NCBI GenBank assembly: GCA_949987565.1
Contig: OX465105.1
Span: 20,446,841 to 20,510,840 of the forward strand
Length of the DNA stretch: 64,000 nucleotides
Source: Luidia sarsii
Lineage: Eukaryota; Echinodermata; Asteroidea; Paxillosida; Luidiidae
Reading direction: 5' to 3'
The position numbers and the translations under genes are program-made. The notes below the pieces were generated by a model, which ran no database searches, was not told where the DNA came from, and saw only the letters and a program-made list of their open reading frames with translations. This document shows positions 12,011 through 24,450 of the stretch, piece by piece; within the stretch, counting starts at the first letter, position 1, and each line of letters begins with the position of its first letter.

Positions 12011-15000
12011 CTAGCTCCATACAGCCTGGTGTCTATGAACCAGGGGGAAAAAAACCAACCCAACACGCCCAAATCGCAAGAGCTGTGCACACATTGTGTG
12101 GCGCCCCAGGCCCGTGGCCAAATTAGGACCTTGGAAACCTCCCTGACTGGATTCCTAAACAGTGAGAATCCCAATGTGAGGGCTGTCGGGGTGGGTGGGG
12201 TAAATATGCACGCAGCAATAATTCCTTAAAATAGAAGGGGGCAAGCCTTTTTCTCGACATAGCCTGCGGGTTTGTCTCATTTTTTACATCAAATATGCAT
12301 GAAAACAAAGGCTTTAAACTTGTATACATGTATATACCCTGCTATACTTTATTTACATTTTTTTTTACCATACATGTACCCGTACATGTGTAGCTTCCAT
12401 TTCAAAAACATTACCAGTCTATATTTCCAGCTACTGATTGTTGCCAAGGTCCAATATGAAACTCAATAAGAGACTGATTGAAATTTGACTATGTATGTAG
12501 TACTACATACTTGTACAGGCACAGGCCTCGAAAATCTACTATAGGTCTACTACCGTATATCTTGTGTGTTTAACATGTGTACTACAGTACATGCAGGAAT
12601 GAAATCTGCTATTTCAACTTGACTGTTAGTATTAGTAAGCTGTTGTTTTCATGTGCAATGTCATTTCCTGCTCATCGTTCCCACACTCGCAGCTCCCCGT
12701 CAGACTTTTCAGCAGACTTTTTCAACAGTTTTGGTGTGGAGGGAAGGGGAATGGATGGCTCACTCACTGGCACACAACGCACTGCAAAGAGCGATTCTTA
12801 AGCACAAAAAACGACAGTTGGGAGCAGTGGAGGTCTTTTGTCCGACTCAATCTGCCACTGGCAGGCCAGTGCAGGTGACAATGGCTAAGCTGAAGGGAAA
12901 AGGGGACAATGTTGAGCGCTCCACACCTGAGTGAGCACAACAAATATCTTGTTACCCGGATACACTTGTCGAATACCCCCCCCCCAAAAAAAGAGAGTAA
13001 TAGTGAGATGAAGAAAAAGGGAGAGCAGGGTTATCAACCGGGCCAGCGCTACCTGTTAGGCAGTGAGTGAGGCAAGTTCACAGGAAAGGGACCCAATTCT
13101 GCCCTGAGAGTGAGAAGACGGAAACAACATGGGATCAAAATCAGGCCCAACCTGCCACAACCATTCCTGCGTGGTACTAACTGCCACGGAGCCTTTTTAC
13201 AGCAGCTCCACGGTACTACTAAACCACGGTTATGGCCACCCGCACCATAAATGGACAGGAGCAAAACTGAAAGCACAAACCCTTGCTCCAGTGGCAAAAA
13301 AAAAAAAATCCTCCAGAACTCCTGGATGGAGTCCATTCATTTGGGGACTGAAAAGGTGGCTCAGGTCACTTTCAGTTCTGCTGCCTACAGATAGAAATGC
13401 CCACAATGAAAGGTGGCCGTGATTGAAATGTCTACCGATAGGTACATGTAGTACATATGTACGTGAACAGGGTAACCCTTCTACTTTGTGTGCGTTGTGT
13501 TTAAGGGGAAGCCCTGATGTAAAAAACACAACTCAGCAATAGATTTGAGATCAAATACAGAAAGGGAAAGAACAGTCAACCAACTGGACATGTTTTTCCC
13601 AGATAAAATTTAAACAGGCGTTGGGATAATTCTACTTGACAGGGAGTTGAACCCCCCCCCCCCCTCAGCCTCTTGACTCCAAGCACTAGTGTTACACCAC
13701 CTGAGCTACATGTACTGGCCTACTGCATACACCCTCTTGGATCAAGTAGGGTGGGGAACCTCCTACAGGGTAAATGACATTGACTGACGGTGGTAGGCTT
13801 GGGCAGTTTTTTGTTTTTTCTGGATTTTTTTTCGGTTTTGCCTTGGAGATTGTCCAGATATAAGTGCTGAATGCTTCAAATCTTACTTTAAAGGTTTCAG
13901 ATACTGAAACATATTTTACTTTAGAGAGAAGAAACGTCCAAAAAGCAACAACCCAAAAACACACCTAAAATGAGGGAAGCTTGAAATAAAATATTAACCA
14001 TTGTACATTACATGACCCTTCAGGAACTCAATTTAGGCATCCAAATTTGGTAGATACATTTTTCCTTGTTTCAGTTTCAGAATGTTTTCAATTTTCTTTG
14101 TCTGTCAATGGTGAATAAATGTGAGATAGGTAGTGTTGGGCAAATCTTGGATTTTTGGAGTCGATTCCGATTCAATCCAGGAATCGTGATTTCACTCGGA
14201 ATTGTCTCCATTTCGATTGGCAGAAGTGACGTCGAGTTCTTGCATATTTATTAGGGGTTACGCGTATACAGTATACAGTTGTCGTAAAGAGGAAGGTTTT
14301 CAAGTTTTCTCATTCTGAAAATTGTAAACAAATTATGGAAATCGGACGCATCGGTAGGCCCGGAGAGCCCCCGCTTGCGAGACTCACAAGAATCTTTTGC
14401 TAAATTGACTAACTTTACAGCAGAAACACAAAACAAATATCGATGTACCAGTTCCAGTACAAATCGTCTTTGTCGGAGCCTTCATGCTACTCGCTAGTGG
14501 CACAATATCAAGGTGCACATTATCTTATTGGATTTTCCCCGCTGCGAGTAGCATTGTTCATTCACTTACAAGAAGCAACAATCTCCGGCACGCACGCATT
14601 TGCTGGTTAACACACGTCGTACAGTGCTTTTGAGGCTCCAAAGTTCAATTCCAATTTTGGAGTCTATTCTTTAATACCGATTCCGGAGTGGAATTGCCCA
14701 AGCCTAATCTGAGACACAAAACAAATGGCCTCAGAAAGTACATGATGGGGAGACCAAGCCCAGGTGTACATCATAGTAACTTGGCAAGAAGGAACTACGC
14801 ATAAGTTAGAACAATACGGCCAAATTATTCATTCCTGAGTTGTTACATGTATGCGCCGTGTATTAATTACATACTAACAGTTTGTTTGGAATGGTGGTCT
14901 TTGTTAATTTAAGAAGATGTTGTCAGTGGATGGAAATAGTGACTCATCACCATGGTGATGGCCAGAGGCATTGAGAATGAGCATGAAGGTGCTGCCCTTA

Positions 15001-18000
15001 GTTTTGGACAGTGCCCATGGGAGAGCCAGGCAAAATGATCAGCAACAGTGACGCAACACCGGGTACTGTGGGCAAATGGACAGGGGCAGCAGGACAGTTG
15101 GCCAGACAGAAAGGGGGGGGGGGTGAGGGGTGAGGGCGAACTGGGAACCGAGGCAACGAATTGGGGGGAACCCCTGAAGGCAATGACCAAAGGGGCAGCT
15201 ACTGTGGGGCAATGATGACAGACAGACATCCAGCAGAAGAGACACACTGTCAAGAAATAACACCCAGACTAATCAGCAGCGTCTGGTTCAACCTACACTG
15301 GTGAAAACATTGCAAGCAACAACTTGAACAGCTGCAATGAGAGCGATGAGCCGCAGCGGAGAGGGCAGCTCGCCGAGTGCACGGGTCATTGCAGTGCACT
15401 TGTTCCTGTACTAGTACTGTAAGCTGCGTACAGTACACGTACCCAGTATATCAAGCCATGTACAGTGCAAGTGAGCACATGCATTGTATTTGTACATGCT
15501 CATACATTCCTTCTGGAATGTTAGACAATGTTATTTGAACACATATTTGCTGGTAATGCCGGCACTTCTACATTTCACGCATTCTTTGGGGCCTGAGCAA
15601 TAACGGACCAACTAGTGCCCATATTATTTGTAATAAATGCACCAAAACTCACATGAATGGACGTGAACATGGAAACGTGAACAAATTAGGGCAGTGAACA
15701 CATTAGGGCCATTTCCGCTACACCAAATAAACACGATTATTTTGATTCGCGATTCAAACTCCACTTTTTTTCTGTGTGTTGACACAATAAACGTGATTAT
15801 TAGTGGGATCTGAATTGCGATTTTGACTCCATATGGACTTCAAATAATAGCGTTTATTTGCGACGCGGTGTGTGCGGGAACGCTCCACTGAATTGCACCG
15901 GTGTTTTTTTAAACCCACAATGCACCTCTCCCGCTCTGATTGACAGGTAGTGCTGTGCTTGTTTATATACATGTATCTCCCTGCATGGGCCACCCTCAAG
16001 GACACACCCACCATTTGACCACAATCAGCTCCCTATTTTTTGCAACGCAATTTTTGGGCCTGTGTGGACACGACCACCACCCCCCCCAACAAAAAGGTTT
16101 TAGAATCACGATTCAAATTGCGATTATTTTCGTAGTGGGAACGGCCCTATAGTGAGACTACGGTACACACTGAAGGTTGACACTGTGTGAAATGCTAATT
16201 AAAAAGGGCGCTAGCTGCACTGTCACATTGTTGGTGTGAAATGCTAATTAAGAACGAAGTGGCTATTGTTACGGCAGCCGTAACGCAACTTCCATTTTCT
16301 ATAGTTACGGCACTGCAACTGCGCAAGCGCGAGGACACATGCCAGATCGAACGTGTACCGACACTGACTGTACTTTGGAAGCGCGATGTTAGTTAGTGAT
16401 GCTGCCGTCCGGCCGTCGTGCTTGATCTTTATTTGTTGCATTTGCACGATACATTCATCATTATTTGTTGCCACTGTTTGATTAAAGAAAATAACAACGT
16501 TGATAGTGGTCTTTTAAACCTCCCTAAAATCGAATGACTTCTCGTATTTTCTGCCGGCCACATTCACGCCAAGTTGACATCGTAGTACGGTGCATCGCTG
16601 ACGACTTTGTGAGGGACCCGTTTTTTTTACCGATCTCGGCGCTCGAGAGCTTCTTATAAATTATACATGATGGACTAAAAGACACCTTTTTCCATTCCGA
16701 TATTGACAGGGATATTGTTTCAAGACAAGCAAATTATGTGCCTACAGCCAGAGAATTTGCCATGTTTCTATGTGGGGTTTATTCCCCATACCCATGCAAC
16801 AAAATCTAAAATGTCCTCGCGCTTGCGCAGTTGCAGTGCCGTAACTATAGAAAATGGAAGTTGCGTTACGGCTGCCGTAACAATAGCCACAGCGGATTAA
16901 GAAAGGTGCTAGGTGAACTGCGACAGCGAAAAACACTCGGGATGTACACGTAATACTACCAATTCCACAGGAATATATGCATGTCAAAAATTTAGATTTC
17001 AGCCACTGGGGGTTCTGATGTCATAAGATGACGTCAATTCAAAGATATTAATCTTAGGTAGCCTTCTGCCATTCGATAGAGATGAACGCACCACAGAGCA
17101 ACAAACACTTTAAAACAGCTCTGACCGTGTTACTTTTCATGGAACAAGAAAACAAATTGAAACTGAATTTCAAGGAGAAAGAGAGCCACGAATATGACAC
17201 TGAAATCCTGCAGACTATGTAAATGGAGTCCATGGAGATGATACAGCGGTGTTCTGTCAACTGAGAACTGGGAGGTCTGCTTTATTTACATGTGTGTGTA
17301 CATTAAAGCGGACATGTGCAGTGAGTGATCACACGATATGGCTCACAATGGTGTGCATAGCCCCTTGGGCCACTGCATAGCCTGGTGTTCAGTACAAAGC
17401 TATCATCTAACCTACCCCATGGTGGGAAGACAATATTCAGACTAGTAGTAATCTCCATAAAAGGGTTAGCAAGCATGTGATAGTTTCCCCACCCCCGCTG
17501 TACATCCAGCATTCAACTTGGCTATATAATAATAGCAGGCATATATGAGCAGGCCCGTAGGTGTTTTCAGTGGGGCTGTTAGATCTGAAATCTCATAAAC
17601 TAATTACTACATGCACATGCAGGTTTTCCCTGACAGGGTTAATCCTTATGTTACCATGGGCACCTTACGTTGCAGTGCTTGCACCATGTATGGTGTGCCT
17701 CCCTACCATTGACAACACATGCACATTTTCTACGGAGGATAACTAATTCGATGTGCCTTCCTGTTGTTTAAATACTTAAATACAGCTGGAAAGCAAAAAC
17801 AATCGCGATTAAAACACCAGGTTTTTTGGTCGTGTCGCACAGGCGTCACAAAAAATCCGGAGCCGATTGTGGTTAGCAACTATAGGGCCGTTCCCACTAC
17901 GAAAATAATCGCGATTTGAATCGTGATTCTAAAACCTTTTTGTTGGGGGGGGGGGGGGAGTGGTGGTCGTGTCCACACAGGCCCGATTCGGTGCGATTCA

Positions 18001-21000
18001 GCGGAGCGTTCCCACACACACCGCGTCGCAAATCAACGCGATTTGAAAAAGTCACACTCTTAGTGGAGTCCAAATCGCGATTCAAATCCTGCTAATAATC
18101 GCGTTTATTTGGTGCAGTGGAAACGACCCTATAGACGTACACTGTAAGGGTCGAATAACAATGTTCGGCGTTTATAACTGCTACAAACCTTTTCAAAAAT
18201 TTAACAATGTTTTCCTCCAATGCTGCTGCCATTCAAAATTGTCATGTACATTTCAGACACATTTGCTGACAATGTGTTCAGTCGAGGCGGGACCGCGCAC
18301 CATGCAAAGCCAGGAAATCACAAGAGGGGGCTAAGGGACATTCAAACTCGGCATAGAAAAGCGCAATTCACTTCTTCTTTTTTTCACGTTTTTTTTTCTT
18401 TGATTGTGAACGCTAAAATCTTGCTTATAAAAATAAATCACAAATCGAATCGCGATCCAAATTTCTTGCACTTTTTCAGAAACAGCACGATTATTTGATA
18501 CTGATACTGATAGGCACTGTTTGTGAATGCTACCGAAACAAGAAAATTGATGAGTTACACACCACAATTATGTGCGTGCAGCTCAACATCCAGTGTAACC
18601 AATTTGTTCAATTTTCCCAATCTGGTTTATTTAACGTTAATTGACTTAATCCCTGAGCTGCATTAGCCAGGTTTACAACAATTAGTTGATTGCATCTGAA
18701 TGATGGCGGGGGTGTGATCCCTGGAGATATACGGCAGTTAATGGTTGAATTGCTTCTAATCCGACAAACACTAATTGACTATTTGGGAGGCCACCATCTA
18801 AGGATTGGATAGCTCAGATGGAAGAGAATTGGTACGTTAATCCAGAGGTCTGGGGTTCACGTCCCGGTCTGGTCCAGTCAAAGTTTTCTTTGCGAATCTT
18901 AAAAAAAAACAAATACATGTAAAGGGATTTTTGAATCGGTTTATCAATCATGAACCCCTTTTTGATAATTTTCTGAGTGGGGATTTCCTCACTGGGTTGT
19001 CACAAATGAATGGATGATTGCTGGGCCGAATAAACAATTTGAATGGAGAGATACACATGTGCAAGAAATTTGGCCCATCTTTCAGGGAGAGTAAAGTGTA
19101 AATCAGAATTACTGATCAAGCCAAACTCCACCTCGAAAGAAAACGCCTCAATATGGTGTCCAAGAAAACATTCTAGCTAGCGGTGGGAAATTTATTTAAT
19201 TCCATTTTTTTTAAAACCTTTATATTTATGCCATGGGTGGTGTAAAGGTGCTGCTGTCAAAACAGTGGACGATAATGTGAACAACGTGAAATGGAACTTG
19301 CTTCCGTCTTTGAGGTATACATGTTTTTACCCAACTGTTGTTGAAAATGATTTGCCACATTATGAAAATGCCAACGACATAACTAAACAACATCAGCTGG
19401 AACTTGTTCTTTTTCATGGGTGAGGTTTGTTGCTGTCAGATCGTATTCTCTTCTGTGCAAAATGAGCAGTTTATCATAATTACCTGGCTTACAGCCAGGC
19501 CCTCAGTTTGAGGCGCATATGATTCAATGAGTCTTACTTTCGCCGCCATTCACCATAATTATTGGCCAGTAACTTGGTTGCTAGAGCCAAGTGAATAACT
19601 CAACTGCTAAAGTCTATCCCTAATCCCATTCCCAGAAGTTCGGCACTCATACAAAAGCCACCAGGTTCCAAGGACAATCCCAAAGTTTCCTTAGTTACTT
19701 CCTACCAGTACCACCCTTCTCTCCCTCCTCTCAGGAAGATAACTACAGAAAACCACCATATTCTCCACACTTCAGCTTGCTCTCGTCACTAGCTGGGTGC
19801 AGGATGTCAAGGGTCTTTAATATCAAGAAGTTAATAATGACAATAGACAGCAACATGTAAATAGCTGAATGTGTAATATGATATCAAGGTTACCGAACCA
19901 TGCAGTGCACTTTTGCTACACTCAACGGAATGGCCTTTCCCATTTCATTTCATTTTTTATTTCTCAGGGCAAATTGTACAGACATGAAAGTGTCAAAACC
20001 ACACAGAGCCTAGATTTATAATTTTTCTATATTATTATTAATACTTGTAATAACTCCAGTATTATTGAATTTAAATTTAAATTTTAATATATACAACATG
20101 AACTCATAACACCGTTCTATTTCACAATCACAAGACATTCTGAAGTGGGCCTTACTACCAGATTTGAACCACAATTATGTTGTCATTTGATTTTGAAAGG
20201 TGGTGGCATGGCAACGTACACCACCCGGCCCAGGTGAATAGCTTTTGTGGCACTGGCACCGGTGGTCGGGTCAATATCCACTGCCTAACTAAACTAAGTT
20301 ATGATTATTAATTATTATGTGTCAATGTCTCTGTGTCAGTAGCAGTGCAGTGCTTTCATTCTGGATAACTTGACTGACGATCCTCAGCTTGCATGGCCGG
20401 CTTGTCCCAAATCAAAAAACTTAAATAGTGAAACCATGTTTTTTTTTATGGTGAAACTAATTTGCTACCCTTACTGTGACTGTGCAGTGTACATGTATGA
20501 TGTACTATGTAGATAGGTTGTAACTTGTTGTACTACATGACCATCACGATCACCATCGTCCACTGAGGTTTCTACAAATTCTAGTTCTGCCGAGTGATGG
20601 ACCTGATGAGTGATGGAGGAAGCTTTCCTCCATGGCTCGACTAACACAGTATTCAGTAACACACTTTACACAGGCGGACAGGGACTGGTTTATTTGGGCG
20701 AGGCGTGCGACAGCAACATAAACCGTTGAACAACACCGAGACAACCACGAATCGTGAGCTGGGAATGAGATTAGGCTTAGTTCGAGTTATCATGAGTAAT
20801 TAATTAAACTGTGTACACACAGAATTTCACAGTGGGGCACAGTCGATCCGGCACACTGTGTGCCGTGCCATCGCCATTGCAACATTATCAACGTGCAAGC
20901 GTGGGCCCCACGCACTATACATGCATACATTACAACACACGCCTAAAACCAATTGTCATTTTGCCCCCAAATCAATGGCCGCCTCGGACTCGGTCCGATG

Positions 21001-21120
21001 TTTCGCTCTCACGGGCCCTCCCTCCCTCCACCCCCGGGCCCCGTCCTTACCGTCATATCGCTCGGCTTGCTCGGCTAACTTGGCGTTGTAGACGAGGACG
21101 TCTTTCTCGGCGCCCTCCAT
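902..21120 (-). CDS. 14-3-3 family phosphoserine-binding adaptor (5 coding exons, last exon missing)
   Basis: Coding exons on the minus strand in order: 21051-21120 (ATG at 21118-21120), 4866-5065, 2465-2571, 1771-1960, 902-1049. All boundaries are GT-AG and phases agree (1, 0, 2, 0, then 1), giving 238 residues. Family hallmarks are visible: [13 protein letters not shown] at the N terminus, [17 protein letters not shown] (phosphopeptide-binding Lys and Arg), [11 protein letters not shown] (binding Arg-Tyr), [19 protein letters not shown] (binding Asn) and [11 protein letters not shown] at the last helix. 14-3-3 proteins are dimeric cytosolic adaptors that bind phosphorylated client proteins. 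The sequence GARRSAWR lacks the second serine of the dimer-interface RRSSW site, as some vertebrate isoforms do. The loop sequences are divergent (for example [11 protein letters not shown]), so I do not assign an isoform. Only the acidic C-terminal tail is unaccounted for; no convincing terminal exon was found in bases 1-901. Confidence 0.93.
1495..1581. repeat. Near-perfect palindrome with TCCTGCTAGGATCGAAACGTC-type core
   Basis: Left arm runs from aaaatttagtgggcc; right arm ends ggcccactaaatttt. The core carries gatcctagcaggacc and its inverse. Other copies: 5230-5347, 28611-28665, 28843-28893, 49425-49525 and 58828-58937, with weaker traces at 42920-42960 and 49085-49190. Confidence 0.8.
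2110..2315. repeat. Inverted pair of hammerhead-like repeats
   Basis: The minus strand reads CTGATGATGGGCAG then CTGCATGAACC (2167 to 2131). The plus strand reads CTGACTACGGACAG then CTGCCCGAAAC (2248-2280). Both are followed by a GAGTT and a GGCTCTTTTCAG-type block. Related pieces occur at 28555-28610, 31240-31325, 33600-33640, 49290-49330 and 61745-61880. Confidence 0.6.
2651..4430. repeat. 45-bp minisatellite in 14-3-3 intron 2
   Basis: About 40 units of a 45-bp sequence containing a BamHI site (gtgggggatccctgagaatg). Variants: gggttg versus gacttg, and some 44-bp units missing one G (near 3297, 3567 and 4147). The unit is 15 codons, so all six frames stay open for long distances. Confidence 0.97.
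4436..4835 (+). repeat. Pure purine tract, AGAGGGG (7 bp) then AGAGGGGG (8 bp) units
   Basis: Nearly 400 bp with no pyrimidine on the plus strand, in the same intron, ending 31 bp before 14-3-3 exon 2. The unit switches from 7 to 8 bp near 4757. Confidence 0.97.
5230..5347. repeat. Palindromic repeat, same family as 1495-1581
   Basis: Inverted arms ending in aaaatttagtgggc and gcccactaaatttt, with an extra duplicated ggacctttctcaaagg block at the centre. Confidence 0.8.
6197..6567. mobile_element. TTAA-flanked MITE, TTAAAGCCCCTATACAACAT family
   Basis: Starts TTAAAGCCCCTATACAAC and ends GTTGTATTGGGCCTTTAA, with inverted termini of about 25 bp. It contains a strong internal palindrome (agtttattactcacgagtaa and its inverse). 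A second full copy is at 62491-62872; partial copies are at about 23150-23399 and 59940-60115. Confidence 0.8.
8905..9326. mobile_element. TTAA-flanked DNA element with THAP-finger fragment (Kolobok-like)
   Basis: Begins TTAAAGGGGAATAAAACCC and ends GGGTTTCATTCCCCTTTAA, so the termini are inverted and TTAA flanks both sides. Inside, an ATG at 9033 opens [20 protein letters not shown], which resembles the start of a THAP C2CH zinc finger (Met, then C-x4-C), but the frame stops at 9182. TTAA targets plus THAP are known from Kolobok transposons. Assigning this degenerate non-autonomous copy to that group is inference. Confidence 0.65.
9623..10865. mobile_element. hAT-like DNA transposon remnant with 8-bp target duplication
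   Basis: Termini TAAGGCTGTTGTCG and CGACAACAGCCTTA are perfect inverts and fit the hAT terminal pattern YARNG. They are flanked by an identical 8-mer, CTGTATAG, at 9615-9622 and 10866-10873; 8-bp duplications are typical of hAT. Subterminal TGTCGACA and TGTCGCGACA palindromes are clustered at both ends (9650-9715, 10775-10855). No transposase frame was found, so it is non-autonomous. Part of the interior (near 9780-9990) resembles flanking DNA at 8460-8660. Confidence 0.85.
10874..14130. other. Intronic DNA without recognised genes
   Basis: Contains a TG dinucleotide run (11981-12009), a fragment related to the 14131 element (about 11540-11770) and poly-C runs. No exon or RNA gene supported. 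Confidence 0.5.
14131..14706. mobile_element. hAT-like MITE (TAGTGTTGGGCAA ends)
   Basis: The left end tagtgttgggcaa is matched by the right end ttgcccaagccta, with inner GATTCCG/GGAATCG inverted blocks. The internal block ttgtcgtaaagagg recurs at 11701, showing a second damaged copy there. No clear target duplication was seen. Confidence 0.55.
15703..16152. mobile_element. MITE with GGGCCRTT ends and AATCGCGATT inner repeats
   Basis: Starts ttagggccatttccgctaca and ends gtgggaacggccctatag; multiple cgcgattcaaa blocks in both orientations. Same family at 17881-18133, 59583-59895 and fragments at 5625-5715 and 50925-51030. Confidence 0.75.
16258..16891. mobile_element. MITE with long (about 80 bp) terminal inverted repeats, copy 1
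   Basis: Left arm AGTGGCTATTGTTACGGCAG and right arm ending CTGCCGTAACAATAGCCAC, inverted over about 80 bp (includes gcgcaagcgcgagg). It shares its interior (ccgtccggccgtcgtgcttg, ctgacgactttgtgaggga) with copy 2 at 21370-22273. No transposase frame. Confidence 0.85.
17881..18133. mobile_element. MITE, TATAGGGCCGTTCCCAC family, compact copy
   Basis: Starts tatagggccgttcccacta and ends ggaaacgaccctata, with TA at both outer edges. It contains aataatcgcgatttgaatcg and inverted matches. Confidence 0.8.
18655..18895 (+). mobile_element. tRNA-derived SINE-like repeat
   Basis: A conserved body (gtgtgatccctggagatata) is followed by a tRNA-like segment with an A box (tagctcagatgg) at about 18829 and a B box-like ggttcacgtcc at about 18854. 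Related copies on the minus strand are at 35470-35890, 38560-38935 and 40705-41245; fragments are at 48575-48705 and 55835-55915. Confidence 0.7.
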
Positions 21121-21310
21121 GGTCGGTTGCTTTGGGCTAATTTGCGAGGGTTTTCAGTCGACGAGGGAAAGTAATCGCGATAACCAAATTTTCTTCGTCT
21201 CCTTCGTTCTTCTTGCTCAATTTTTTTTTTGAACGGTGCAGCGTGCAGTGCAACGGGGAGAGATAGGGGATCGATAAACCACACCCGGTGACCCGCCAAC
21301 GATGAACCTA
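20930..21310. promoter_or_regulatory. GC-rich start region of the 14-3-3 gene
   Basis: The first coding exon lies in a CG-containing GC-rich patch inside otherwise AT-rich DNA, with C-rich DNA just after the donor. A promoter is inferred; no specific site is recognised. Confidence 0.35.
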
Positions 21311-21369
21311 GTTCCGGGGAAGGTCGGTGTTGCACGCAATCCTGCACCCCCGGCTATTTTTTTTTCGCA

Positions 21370-22273
21370 AGTGGCTATTGTTACGGCAGCCGTAACGCAG
21401 TTTCCATTTTTCTATAGTTACGGCACTCCAACTGCGCAAGCGCAAGGACACATGCCAGGGGCAAAATTTGTTCAAGCATGAAAAATCTTCCTCAAAAGAA
21501 TCAGGTTGCCAGCCAAAATTCCACTTGTATTTCACGTGAAGCAACCAACAGTAGAATATATGAGTCAAGTACAACAAGCATCAAGTGAAATACGGTTGGC
21601 AATCTCGTTTTAATAACCAGGGGAGAAATTTCGTGCTTAGCAGATTTTCACGCTTAAGCAGTTCTATGATCGAACCACGAAGCTAGTGCTTCTGGCCCGC
21701 CGGCCGTGACGTGTACACTGACTTTGGAAGCGCGATGTTAGCTGGCGACGCTGCCGTCCGGCCGTCGTGCTTGATCTTGATTTGTTGCATTTGCATGATA
21801 CATTCGTCATTATTTGTTGCCACTGTTTGATTAAAGAGAATTACAACGTTGATTTATAGGTATAATAGTTTTATAATTTGTATAGCGGTCTTTTAAACCT
21901 CCCTAAAATCGAATGACTTCTCGTATTTTCTGCCGCCACATGCACGCACGCAAAGTCGACATCGTAGTACAGTGCATCGCTGACGACTTTGTTAGGGACC
22001 CGTTTTTTGGCCGATCTCAACGTGCGAGAGCTTCTTATATACATGATTGTTAAAGACACCTTTTTCCATTAAGACAATAACAAAGGGATATTGCTTCAAG
22101 ACAAGCAAATTATGTGCCTACAGCCAGAGAATTTGCCATGTTTCTTATGGTACTGAGCTTGAGGCGGCGCTGCCTGTGCAACAAAATCTGGCTTGTCCTC
22201 GCGCTTGCGCAGTTGCAGTGCCGTAACTATAAAAAATGGAAGTTGCTTTACGGCTGCCGTAACAATAGCCACT
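21370..22273. mobile_element. MITE with long terminal inverted repeats, copy 2 with insertion
   Basis: Same 80-bp arms and interior as 16258-16891, but about 270 bp longer. The extra DNA near 21465-21700 includes ttcacgcttaagcag, related to a repeat at 42270-42515, which suggests a nested insertion. Confidence 0.8.
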
Positions 22274-23149
22274 GCGATTTTTTTTTTTACACGGCGCAAT
22301 GCACTTCCGTCGGTAGCCTCAATTCAGCCATCTTTATTACAAAGGCAACTTTATCATTGTCTACACCATGCCTCCCACATTGATAGAATTATTATATTAA
22401 TAAAACAAAACGTCTGTTTTAATACCTGACTGGTAACCTATCGCTCGTTTTAAAGAATTTCTGCACAAGAACTGAAATGGCTTGACATCATTATTAGTGC
22501 GCGCTGATCCGTCAGGTCGCCCATGCGAACGTTTTTCAGGGTGCACACTACACAATGCAACACTAATCTGTTTCAGGAAGCAACTTGTGGAAATCGTCAA
22601 CAAATTTCCCGACATTCCTGGCCTTCTTATCGTCATTCAACAATATAAATCGAGAATTGTCGTTCTAAAGAGAGAAATATTAAGATTGGTAGTAAAACAA
22701 ACCCCGCTGTATATAATCCAAACTGATTGAATGGTGATGATACAGATGGAACTACTTTCTTCCGCACTTATGAGCACCTTCGGCAGGTGATCAGTCTCCC
22801 GTGCAGTCGCTGATCATGCGATTCGATTAATTTCAAGATAGGCGATCCAGTTGAATCGGAAATTGAGTGGCTACTCGTCTTACTTTTTTTTCTTGAAGGT
22901 CTAGAGTGATATTTGCCATCTCCTTTCCATCCCTATTACTACCATTATCTAATTCCCTTTTCTCCTCATCTTCTTCATCTACCTCATCTAAGCATCACCA
23001 TGCATTGTCACCCGACCTTATCAATATCATGGTCATCGTCAGTCTGGTTGTCTTCATCTTCCCTATTGACCACAACCCCCCCCCCCCCCATCTTGCCATA
23101 AACACCCCCATCATCACCATTATCATTCAACTAGAAATAAGGGTGTGTT

Positions 23150-23399
23150 GTTTTTTTCTCATGGAAACCTCAGATTTACTCGTGAGTAAACCTCAGCGAG
23201 TATTTAAACATGTTTATTACTCGTGAGTAATAAACTATAATGTCGATGTTTGAGTGAAGAAGTACAGCATCCCAGACCGTAAGATTTCAACATGAGGATT
23301 ATATCATGACCATCTACAAACTGTGTAAAATAATAAGAAGGAAATCTGTGGACATCGATGTTTTCCTATCTTCATAATGTTGTATAAATTGGGCCTTAA
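23150..23399. mobile_element. Partial TTAA MITE of the 6197 family
   Basis: Shares aaactgtgtaaa, gaaatctgtg and the end gttgtataaattgggcctta with the copy at 6197; the left terminus is missing. Confidence 0.65.
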
Positions 23400-24189
23400 A
23401 GACAAAAATTCTTGTCTTGGTAAAAGTTTACACAAACATTCCCAGTGGGCTCTGGCAAACATTCACTGGGCTCTGGCAAACAAAACATAAAGATCACAGT
23501 CCATTGATTTGATGTATTGCTTTACTTTATTTCTGCCACTGAAGACTGCTTGTTCATACATACACATCTCAATTCTCCAAAATAATGATCATAAAAATCA
23601 TCACATCATCCAATGGCATCTCTATGTATATCTGTGAAATACCAATTTCATTTGATTCCATTCATTGTCGCTTGTATTTCCTTTAAAAAAAAAACACACC
23701 AAAAACACAAGCGACCCAAATAAAAAAGAGCTGATATACCGAGCAGATGATTTCAATTTTATACAGATCTCCCAAAATATTTGTTTCTGAGACTGCAGAC
23801 CACTGATTTTGTTGGGGAGGTAACGATACAAAAGCAGCTAGTCTTCATGTGGAGACTGTGGAATGCATAGACCTTCAGCCGATCACAATGTTCTGCGGGT
23901 TTTTTTTCTATGCACCTGTCAATAAAAACTCAATTTCCCCTGGATTTCATTCTCTTCATCAAGGTCATCCTTTCAAGTGAAACCTTGGTTTTGTAAAAAA
24001 ATGTCATTGGTAAATTTAATGCACCAGCAGTTGGGGGTAGGGCACACAAGTCAACTACCCCTGCCCCCCCCCAAAAAAAAAAAAAACCCCAGATACAACA
24101 GATACAATTTTGTAGGAAAACTCGTGGGTAAAATGGATATATTTTGCCCCAGTGGGGAGTGTTTTCCAGTTTGGCATAAGCTTTCCCAG

Positions 24190-24450
24190 TTGTGAATGGG
24201 ATGGTTTTCCATTTGAGAATGGGATGGTTTTCCCTTTGGGAATGGGACGGTTTTCCCTTTGGGAATGGGGTGGTTTTCCAGTTGGGAATGGGAAGGTTTT
24301 CCAGTTGGGAATGGGATGGTTTTCCCTTTGGGAATGGGATGGTTTTCCAGTTTGGGAATGAGATGGTTTTCCTGTTGGGAATGGGATGGCTTTCCATTTG
24401 GGAATGGGATAGTTTTCCAGCAATGGATGGGAAGTTTTTCCCACTTGGGA
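24190..24450. repeat. 23-bp minisatellite (GGGAATGGGATGGTTTTCC type)
   Basis: About 11 units of roughly 23 bp with variable ccattt/cccttt/ccagtt. Because 23 is not a multiple of three, the reading frame rotates through all three; the open frames are repeat artefacts. Confidence 0.9.
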
